Of a stretch of DNA of 64,000 bases, positions 1 through 64,000 are shown in pieces. Both the position numbers and the translations under genes were made by a program. The stretch is from Macrotis lagotis (taxonomy: Eukaryota; Chordata; Mammalia; Peramelemorphia; Peramelidae), in contig NC_133663.1 in the NCBI RefSeq assembly GCF_037893015.1, positions 224,230,064-224,294,063 on the forward strand, in the 5' to 3' direction. The notes beneath the pieces are model-generated. The model was not told the DNA's origin and made no database searches. It worked only from the letters and a program-made list of their open reading frames with translations. Each line of letters begins with the position of its first letter. Within the stretch, counting starts at the first letter, position 1.

Positions 1-528
1 TGTGTGTGTGTGTGTGTGTACACGCATATTTAACTTATATAATTTGGCAGACAGAAGATGGGGGAGGGCATGGCTTGACAGAATTTGATGCTAAAAAGAT
101 TGGAAGTTTGTGGTTTGGTGGCCCAAAAAGTTAATGTAGTTGTGGGTTGAATTAAGAGAGACCCAAGGAGGTGATAGTATCATTTTACTCTTCCCTGTTC
201 AGACCACATTTGAGCAGTGTATATTGGGAAGGACAGTGATAAACTAGAGAGCATTCTGAGATAGGTGGCCATGATAATGAAGACCTGGGGTCATGTTGAG
301 GGTGTTTTACTTGGGCAGCAGACTTGGGGAATGAAAATGGGAGAAAGGTCATCATTAAACTATCTTCAAATAATTAAAGATTCATCCTATGGAACAGGGA
401 TCAGACTTGTCTTTCAGAGGGTAGAAATGGGAGCAATGGGTGGATGTTGCAGAGCAGCCAATTTAAGCTTCCTGACCATGAACAGCATCCAGAAGTAAAT
501 TGGAATTTCATTAGAAGTGTCCAGTCAG

Positions 529-702
529 GGGCGGCTAGGTGGCGCAGCGGATAGAGCACCAGCCCTGGAGTCAGGAGTACCTGAGTTCAAATCCGGCCTT
601 AAACAACTAATAATTGCCTAGCTGTGTGGTCTTGGGCAAGCCACTTAACCCCATTTGCCTTGCACAAAAAAACCAAATAAACTTAAAAATAATTTTAAAA
701 AA
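529..702 (+). repeat. WSINE-type SINE
   Basis: This tRNA-derived CORE-SINE has an A-box-like GGCTAGGTGGCGCAG and a B-box GTTCAAATCC. The CORE-type block TAGCTGTGTGG-CTTGGGCAAGC follows, with an A-rich tail. Flanks AGAAGTGTCCAGTCAG (513) and AGAAGTGTCCAATCAG (703) are a target-site duplication with one mismatch. Confidence 0.9.
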
Positions 703-877
703 AGAAGTGTCCAATCAGAGGCTAGGTGGAAACTCAAATCTTTTGTAAGAGAGTATTCTAATACAAAAAATAATACTAGATGACTGCTAAGATGCTTTCA
801 TTCTCAGACATTCTGGTAAAGTAACAGAAACAGCCTCCTATTTTTAGTCTTGGCACTTATAAGCAACTAGATCATCT

Positions 878-980
878 ATAATTCCAGGGAACAGAACTGA
901 ATCCTAACTGGATTTAAGAATGGATCTAGGCAGAAGCCGAATTGTTGTAAATGTCCCACAGACTTGAAACTTGTTTGTTA
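878..980 (+). repeat. Dispersed direct repeat, copy 1
   Basis: About 103 bp starting ATAATTCCAGGGAACAGAAC is repeated at 2710-2812 with only a few differences. Weaker likeness extends upstream in both copies (GACATTCT and ACAGAAACAG blocks). Confidence 0.85.
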
Positions 981-1204
981 AGGAGTTTAACTACTGCTCC
1001 TGTTTTCCTCTTGCTTAACTCGCATCCTTATATTAGGGGATTTCATCTATACTAATGTTACATCCGACTTCCTAAATTTTATGACCTTTGCTTTCTAACT
1101 ATCTCCATACCATGCTGCCTACATTCTAGTCATTCCTATACCTCCTCTCGTCAAAACTTTGGACCTTCTATCTAGACCAGTACCAGTCATTCTGTTCCTA
1201 CTAT

Positions 1205-1358
1205 AACAGACCACTGGGTTCAGGTGATTCTAGAAGAAATAGTGAGAATTGTATCTTTGCAAAGTACTGCTCACTTTAATCCAAATTTCATGCAAGTCAT
1301 GACATCATTTACTTGATGTCATGGTCTTCTTTGAGAACAAAGGACAAGAGCAGCATAA
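1205..1358 (+). repeat. MAR1-type SINE fragment
   Basis: The right half of an older CORE-SINE is recognisable by TGATGTCATGGTCTTCTTTG followed by AGAACAAAGGACAA. Related copies lie near 35110 and 41540. Confidence 0.6.
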
Positions 1359-2159
1359 TATTCCAAGTGTTAACTGACCAGGACACAGAAGTCATCCTGT
1401 TCTTACTGAAGTTGTTCTGCTTCTTGGTTAACCACATTCTTTTTTAATTTTTAAGAAAATAATTTTTCCAGTTTGTAAAAACAAAATTTAGTATTTGTTT
1501 TTAAAATTTTGAGTTTCAAATTCTTTTCCTCCTTCTCTCCCTTCCCTGATACAATAGGCAATTTGAAATAGTATCTACATGTGCAAATCATGCAAAATAT
1601 TTGCATATTGGTCATGATGTAAAATAAAACACAAAAATAAGGAAATTGAAAAATATTATACTTTGATCTGTATGCATACTTTTATCAGAATTTTTCTTTA
1701 AAAGTGGATAGCGTTTTTCATTACATTCTTTTTTTATTTCAGATGTTTACTAACCGTTGTTGAATTATGCCAGTAATTAGTCATGTTTGTTATTCTTTAG
1801 TTTGCAGGCTTCATTTTTTCCCCTTCTCTAGCCCTTCAGTACTTCTTCTGTATTCTCCTAAACCCTTTGAAAATGACTGCCAGCATATTTGTTAGTTCTT
1901 TTATTACCCTGGAATGTAATTAATTGGATTTGATGATATAAACTCTTCAAAAGCAGCTGGTCAGATAGATAGTCTCCTGCAATGCCTCAACTCTTTTTTA
2001 GCTATTTTCATTCTGTCCTTTACAATTTTTGTCAGGGAAAACAAAATAATCTATTCTTCAGTTGGGTGCTAACATCATCTACCCCCAAAATATAGTTCTA
2101 GCCCTCATCTCTGTTCATCAGATCAACTGATTTTTAGCTGTAGCACTCCTGCTACTATT

Positions 2160-2262
2160 CTTTTTGTTTGTTTTTGCAAGGCCAGTGGGGTTAAGTGACT
2201 TGTCCAAGGTCGCACAGCTAGGTAATTGAGTGTCTGAGGCTGGATTTGCCACCTAGCTGCCT
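2160..2262 (-). repeat. WSINE-type SINE, short
   Basis: A reverse copy with tail TTTTTGCAAGG, the GTCGCACAGCTAGGTAATT block and the head CCACCTAGCTGCC, lacking part of the tRNA region. Flanks CCTGCTACTATTCTT and CCTGCTACTGTTCTT are a target-site duplication. Confidence 0.8.
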
Positions 2263-2709
2263 TTCCTGCTACTGTTCTTAAAGAATGATTCAACATTTTC
2301 CTCTGATTTTTAAAAAATAAAATAAAATCTCTTTTTCTAAATACATGTAAAAACAATTTAAAATTGTTTTGTAAAAAATTTTGAGTTCCAGATTCCCTCC
2401 CTCCATTCCCCTCATTGAGAAGGTAAGTGATTTTGATATAGGTTATACATGTTCAGTCAGTCATGTAAAACATTTTCATTTTAGTTATGTGAGAAAAAAC
2501 ACAAAAAGTAATTATCTTTGATCTGCATTCAAAAATTTTATTCTTGAAAACTTCCCAACTTAACTTTCTAAATTGTTAGTCTCTGGGACCTACTAGTTGT
2601 TTCTCAGAATACATGAAAAAAAATTTTTTTTAACAAAATTTTTAGTGCATTTTTAAACTATGTGTTGCTTTCCTTTACTTTAGACATTCTGAGCAAATTA
2701 CAGAAACAG

Positions 2710-2812
2710 ATAATTCCAGGGAACAGAACTGAATCCTAACTGGATTTAAGAATGGATCTAGGAAGAAGCCTAATTGATGTAAATGTCCCACAGACTTGAA
2801 ACTTATTTGTTA
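2710..2812 (+). repeat. Dispersed direct repeat, copy 2
   Basis: This is the partner of 878-980 at a constant offset of 1832 bp. It could be a segmental copy within RBBP7 intron 3 or two copies of one unnamed repeat. Confidence 0.85.
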
Positions 2813-3071
2813 TTTGCTTCTGTCTTCCCAGCAGGCAATTCTTTCGTGGTGAGAATAAAATACTTAAAGCAGTCTTGAATAAAGTATCCTTCAGTGATAT
2901 TTAATGCTAAGCAGTTAAAGTAATTTTGGGCTCTGAAACTAGATAAAGTTTAAAGTAGATCTAAATTAAAGCTTTATTTTTGAAATGTGCCAGTCACATG
3001 TCCTGGGTTTGTACTAGTTTATGTGATCACGTTGAGTAACTCATGTTAAAATCTGTTGGTTGTCTAATTAG

Positions 3072-13660
<10,589 letters not shown>

Positions 13661-13677
13661 AACCTTGTCTAACATGA

Positions 13678-13683
13678 AATAAA
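13678..13683 (+). promoter_or_regulatory. RBBP7: RBBP7 proximal polyadenylation signal
   Basis: An AATAAA starts 17 bp after the RBBP7 stop codon and predicts a very short 3' UTR with cleavage near 13700. A second AATAAA at 14063-14068 could give a longer transcript overlapping the TXLNG 3' UTR. Confidence 0.75.
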
Positions 13684-13774
13684 GATTGCTGGATATTTGT
13701 GAAGTGGTTAACATTCATTTAAATTATCTTTGGGGTTTTTGACTACTATACATTCAAAATATCTTTTAATGAAT

Positions 13775-16700
13775 GTAATGCTACATGGATGCTTTATTTC
13801 TCAAATGCAAAAAAAAAGCTTGTATAGTTGAATTATAAGCATTCCTTATCCCTGATTATTTCAGCACTTTTGAAGTGAGCTATTACATACTGTACAACAT
13901 TTTGCTATTTGGGAAAACAGGAATGTTACTAAAAAGCAGCATGTCTGTTTGAAACATTAAGTTGCAGGGTACCCACTTATTCATTTTTTTCCAGTATACC
14001 CTTTCTCCCATATGCAAAACAGCTTTTTACTTTTTTTCAAAACATTTGATTGGCTTTGCATAAATAAATCTTTTGGAAAAAACTGCTTTGTTTTATTATT
14101 TATACCACACAGAATGTGAAACAAGTTCAATATGGTTATGTATTTAAAATTTTTTTCTCCAAATGTTGGCACAAAAATTAAAAATCCTTTATATACTGAA
14201 ATTTTTTGAGTGAATATACCAATATGGCAGATGGCCATAAAGGCACTACAAGCTTAAAATTCTTGCACACACTCCTGAAGTTGATGTCATCTGAGGCTTA
14301 TGATTTGAAATGTGGTTCTAATGTCACATTTATTTAACTACATTTAACCTAACTTTCATAGGGATGGATAAGAGTTTTGAGATTAGTAGAGATTTCAAGT
14401 TCACAAGTCTCAATTAAGACTTAAATGGTCATAGAAAGTTGTGCCCTCCCCAGCTTTCCCACCCCCTAAACTATTTACCACTCCATCAAAAACAAATGCC
14501 TTGTTTTTGAATTCACTTGCTTTGAGATCCCAGAGTGAAAAAAAATCACTAAAGCTAGCATCTCCCCAAGACATCTTCAAACATGTTTTAAGAACACAGA
14601 AATGTAAAAAAGGTGAAGCAGCTGCTACATAATATAGTTCAGTTATGTTTAGTTCTATTTAATATACTTCTTAGGCAACTGAGTAACAGAGCAAAGTTCA
14701 AAAGAACTTTACCAAAACATTGCTAAAGATTAGAAAGCTATTAGTAGTTTTCTAGAAGAATACTAGAAAAAGTTTCATGTTTCCCATCTAGGGTGGATTT
14801 TAGGGACCATTCTAATTCTATCCATAAAGAAAAGAGAAAGACTCTTGGCACAAGCATTTTTATTTTTAGAAACAACCATGAACTAGCAGCTGAGCAACAA
14901 CAGTGATTTAATCTTTACCTTATTTCTAACACCTTGTCTAGAACTTATTTTAAAAAAAATCTTAAAAGCTTCCTCCAGAATTCCTTCCTACAACTATTGT
15001 CTTCTGAAGGACTGAAGGTTACAATATTGTTGAGCAGTGAGTGTGTATGTACTGCGTTGTTTACTTTAAAATTTTAGATTTGACAAATACTTTGCTCTAA
15101 AGATAAAGAAAACACAAGAGTCTATTAAATTAAGCATACATATTTACTTAATCTATACAGAATTGAGTAGATAAAATCAGATTCACATTAGTGAAAAATC
15201 TCTACAAAATGTCTTTGAAAACAAGCCTGCCTGTTCATTAATCAATTCTTTTCCTCATGAAAGCAGATATGGGTTGTAAAAATAAAGCAGTGTTTAGCAC
15301 AAACTAAATTTCTGCATTACTTTTTTTTTTCACAGTTATTTCCATCTACAGTCTGAAAGAGGTAGATTTTCTGCAACACCTGAGAATTGAACTGCAACAA
15401 CCAGGTGTAAGTGTAGTAAAAGGACAGTTTGCATACACACACAAAAAATGCTTCTCTCAAATTAGAAAACATACTTCTGTGGTCTAATGATGAAATGGTC
15501 CAAGTTTTAGAGGCCATTATCATAGATACCATACCTTGATTCAATGGTAGTGCAAGAAATGCAATTTAAATGAACTGAATAATAACATGGACTAGGGGAC
15601 CTTCCTGGCAGTCACTGCAAAGACTAAAGCAAAGTCCAAATCATATTAGAGAAGAGACTAGTTAAGTAAGCAGGCCTATTTATTTCTTTTATAGGACTGA
15701 AGAAGGAATAAAACCCATTCAAAGGGAATCCAATGTTCTCAAAAATAGCTCTACTGGTCCTTTATTATAACATCTAGATAACACAGAAAGTTAAAGTGAA
15801 AACAGCAGGAAAGTACTGTTTATGTTAACCATTTGCTTTTTAAAGCCCTTTAAAAATGTGCAACGGGATCCAAAACATCTTCCACATGCAAAGCAAGCAC
15901 CATGTTAGAAATTTATGGAAGATAGAACAATTAGCTTATGAAATGTTTGAGCTACATCTTCCATTGTAAAGATATTTAAGAATTTGTCCTAATTTAAAGG
16001 TAGGCTATTCTGATAAATGAATCTGCACTTACCCTTCAGAAAACAAGTCTACTAGCTCAGTGCCATTTAAAACCAACTAGTCAAAATTACCTCATCATAA
16101 CACGCTGGTCAAGCCATTTTATAATTTCACATGAGAATCTATTTGTATCCTGCCTTGTCATTTGATTTTTAACATGATTAGCATTTTTAGAGGCTAGCTG
16201 CCAACTCTGCTTTTATCTGTCTACCTTCTTGTTCCCACATAAGCTTAAAATCTCAACTGTGATAGATAACCTAAACAAAATTGACTCAAAGGAACATTTC
16301 TCACCTGCACAAAACAGAGTTCTTTTGTGCTGGCCTCAGTTAAGGTTTGAAGTTTAAGAAGAATTTTCTTCAGTGGTGTGAGCTAACATTTAAAACTTTA
16401 CAAAGAAATTTTACATAAAAGTAAAAACCTATCAGTGCAGTCTGAACATTGAGGCAAAGAATGTATTGTGACAAAAGAGATTATTTAGACAAAGAGAATC
16501 AAGAGTTATGTGCTTGGTTTAGAAATTCCTCTTCAAGTGCAAAGAAAAACCTAAGTACCAGAAAATATTACCTTTTTTTGTATTCTTTTAGGATGAAAGC
16601 AACTGAAATGGAAAAATAAGTAAGGTCCCTAGGCATACTGCCTGATGTTCTGCTATTTAAAATATTGGTCCCAGCTTTTCTGCTTCAGGGATTATCTCTT

Positions 16701-17799
16701 TGAAATAACCTTTAAAAAAAAAAAATTTGGTATTAAATCCTAAGAAGCAGAACCTCCAAAAACTGTGTATATAATTTTTTTTAAAGTATAGTTTTAACTT
16801 GTGCTCCTTTTAACATGCACGTTTCTAAAGTCACAACTTTGATGTAAGCAGAAGTAGCATGAGGGTGTTTTTTAAAATAGCCTGGTAACTTTTTCAGAAG
16901 TTTCCATTCAAGGAATGGAATTTAAATACATGATTCAAATATTTAACAATATACCAACATCACCTGAAGGACAGTGCATTTAGCAAATTATCTGCAGTAT
17001 CCATCTATTATTTCTCTGCAGTTCCTTACCTCACCTGGACTAACCATGTTATCAACTCACTATATGAAATAAGCCTAATGACTACTTTTACTAATACCCA
17101 TTAAACCTGTTTTCATCCAGAAACACTATGTATACTTCTCTTTTCCAAGTTAAATTATAATATCTTTCAGGATTGAGGAAATGCTATGCCACAACTCTGA
17201 GAAGCATATGACAACAGCATCAATCTGTTCAAATGAAATTAATATTTGCAAAGCTGACAAGCCAGGCCACTGGCAAATCCTGCTACTATCTAATTTTGGA
17301 GGCTTCTTTCACATTTTCATGGGCGACAGACATTCTTAGGGGCCAATAGGTAAAAGTATCTAATAAATTTTTTTTTCCCTTTGTTTGGAGAGTGAAATGA
17401 CATTAATTCACTGGAATATAGAATCTTCATAATAAGGAGATGTTACCAATACAGATTCCTGCTAATGATAAGCTTGTTATGAATCCCTTAACAAAAATCT
17501 TACTTATGGATTTTTGTGTACAAGGGGCAGAGAAAAGATGGACAAAGCAACACACATGCATTCTTATGAAAGGAGGGGAAAAAATGAGGCAGATGTGCAA
17601 CACAGTTGTGGAAAATTTATAGATTAAAACTATTCAAAGCTGCTAGGCAGCTTCCTGTACCACATAAGTCCAGTAGTTCTAAGAAAATACAGATATGGTA
17701 GAAAAAGTAAGAAATTTTTCACCACAAAACCAATAGTAACCACCAACAGAGAAAATTATACACAAAATATATCTCTCAATACAGTGTTTACACTTCATT
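13775..17799 (-). other. TXLNG: Probable TXLNG 3' UTR
   Basis: About 4 kb of AT-rich sequence follows the TXLNG stop and contains no SINE or LINE I can recognise, unlike the surrounding introns. That fits a selected 3' UTR. Minus-strand AATAAA hexamers occur at 13793-13798, 14092-14097 and 14329-14334; the first would set the 3' end near 13775. Short reading frames here (for example 14441-14632 and 15317-15544) look like chance. Confidence 0.65.
13793..13798 (-). promoter_or_regulatory. TXLNG: Candidate distal TXLNG polyadenylation signal
   Basis: AATAAA on the minus strand (plus-strand TTTATT) is the last candidate before the RBBP7 3' end. Which of the several hexamers is used cannot be told from sequence. 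Confidence 0.45.
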
Positions 17800-62826
<45,027 letters not shown>

Positions 62827-62915
62827 GAGGTGACGGCAGCAGCCAAACAAGCGGTGAGAGGGGGGGGCCGCGGGAACCACGCAGCGGCGCTCGCCCCGCC
62901 CCCGCGCCGCGGCGG

Positions 62916-62920
62916 CCAAT
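62916..62920 (+). promoter_or_regulatory. CCAAT box
   Basis: GGCCAATCG lies 90 bp upstream of the TXLNG ATG and is inverted relative to transcription. It fits an NF-Y site in a CpG promoter. Confidence 0.5.
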
Positions 62921-62940
62921 CGCGGCGCCCCGCGGCGCCC

Positions 62941-62948
62941 CACGTGAC
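62941..62948 (+). promoter_or_regulatory. E-box CACGTGAC
   Basis: This palindromic CACGTG core with flanking AC matches USF and MiT/TFE-type sites. It lies about 115 bp upstream of the TXLNG ATG. Other CACGTG cores occur inside the island near 62184 and 62424. Confidence 0.45.
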
Positions 62949-63132
62949 CGGAGGAGGGGCCCTCCCGGGGCGGGAGCGCCGCGGAGTTGGGACGGCTGGG
63001 TCGGGACGGAGGGGAATGGGGGAGGGCGAGCTGCGCATCGGCCCGTGGAGCCCCTGTCAGGAACCGGAAGACTCGGAGGGCCGCCCGAGGCCCGGGAGTC
63101 TGCGCTCAGTGCTGCGCTGGAGGGCGGCGGAG

Positions 63133-63151
63133 ACCACAAATCCCAGCGTGC
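63133..63151 (+). promoter_or_regulatory. ZNF143/THAP11-type (SBS) motif, plus orientation
   Basis: ACCACAAATCCCAGCGTGC closely follows the known SBS consensus ACTACAANTCCCAGCATGC. It lies about 310 bp upstream of the TXLNG ATG. Confidence 0.5.
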
Positions 63152-63218
63152 AGCGCGGCTGCCGCCCCCAATGACAAGGGAGTCCAGCCTCGAGGGCTCG
63201 CCGCTGGGCGGCTGCGCG

Positions 63219-63237
63219 GCATGCTGGGAAGTTCTGG
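63219..63237 (-). promoter_or_regulatory. ZNF143/THAP11-type (SBS) motif, minus orientation
   Basis: On the minus strand this reads CCAGAACTTCCCAGCATGC, with a perfect TTCCCAGCATGC core of the same motif. It faces the opposite way to the copy about 85 bp away. Confidence 0.5.
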
Positions 63238-64000
63238 GCTTGCGAGCTGCACCTGATAAATGCCCAATTCCTGAGGAGGAAGTTGCCCGTTTCCCGGGGG
63301 AGGGAGTTGGGGACCCCATCCGGAGGCTGCGGAGGCTGAACAGAGAGAAATGACAACCAGTACATTTTAGGGGCTTTTGCTTTGACTCTAGAAAAAGATT
63401 TTGGAAAAAAAAAGTTGCTCCAGACCAAATTTTTTTTTTTAAATCATTTTTACAAAATGCTTTGCGTAGCTTATGTCAGCCGATTGGAAAGCATGGTACT
63501 GCTGGAGGGCTACTGGGGTGCTAGAATTGAGATCATCCCTCCCCCATTCTCTTGGGCTGGCCTTGGTTGGCGGGCCTGCCTTCCACTAGGTGTCTAAAGG
63601 TCAGGGGGTTTTCTCAGGTGAAGGTCGTGTTACCTAAGGCCGCACCCGGAGTTCCACCCTAGAGTTTGCATAATCCGCCGAGCTCACAAGGTGGTGATGA
63701 AGTTCAGGAGAGATAATGCTGATGGAAATGCTTTTGAGAAGTTACCAAACAACCTGTTTGCATTATTTAATTAAACTTTGCTCTCTATGGAGGGGCAGCT
63801 GTGTGAATTGAAAGGACTGGACTGGAAAGCAGGAAGACCTGGTGAGGGCACAGGAGTCCTGGGAGTGACCGAACCACCACCAGACCTTTGGTCCTGCTTC
63901 CAGCTCTGCCCTCACACCTGTCAGACTGGCCTAGCTGAAGCAGCAAGTTACTGAGGGAGACAGGGGAAGTAGCTTGTGCCAGAAAAGTCAACCTCTGCAA

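Noticed and set aside
17440-17622. A 60-codon frame next to the TXLNG stop
   Set aside because: It is antisense to the TXLNG 3' UTR, with no family match and ordinary chance length.

Overview
The window is marsupial nuclear DNA. Two things point there. A young tRNA-derived SINE (WSINE-type, about 150 bp, ending in a TTGCAAAAA-type tail) occurs more than twenty times, many copies with intact target-site duplications. Older MAR1-type and MIR CORE-SINEs and marsupial-type L1/HAL1 pieces are also present. The SINE subtype suggests an Australian marsupial, perhaps a dasyurid; that last step is a guess.

Only two host genes are present, and they converge tail to tail. On the plus strand, nine exons (3115-13660) encode residues of about 103 to the C-terminus of RBBP7, a WD40 histone chaperone; exons 1-3 lie to the left of the window. 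On the minus strand, the complete ten-exon TXLNG gene (gamma-taxilin, 526 residues) runs from an initiator ATG at 62826 in a CpG island to a stop at 17800. I read every exon-intron junction in the sequence; all are GT-AG and the reading phases close. RBBP7 and TXLNG are also tail-to-tail neighbours on human Xp22.2, in the part of the eutherian X that is autosomal in marsupials.

Layout: 1-3114 RBBP7 intron 3; 3115-13660 RBBP7 exons 4-12; 13661-17799 closely spaced polyadenylation signals and the probable long TXLNG 3' UTR, free of SINEs; 17800-34835 TXLNG exons 10-2, with an old gammaretrovirus-like ERV fossil next to exon 5; 34836-62724 the 27.9-kb intron 1, gene-free and full of nested L1, HAL1-like, L2 and SINE copies; 62100-63300 CpG-island promoter with exon 1; 63300-64000 upstream flank.

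I found no undescribed gene system. The observations most worth checking are: RBBP7 exon 7, with a (GT)22-(TA)n tract before its acceptor and a poor donor after it; a pair of ZNF143/THAP11-like motifs upstream of TXLNG; a GC-rich SINE-like element without a B box; a layered HAL1-like element; an ERV end about 50 bp from a TXLNG splice site; and a nearly perfect 116-bp tandem duplication.
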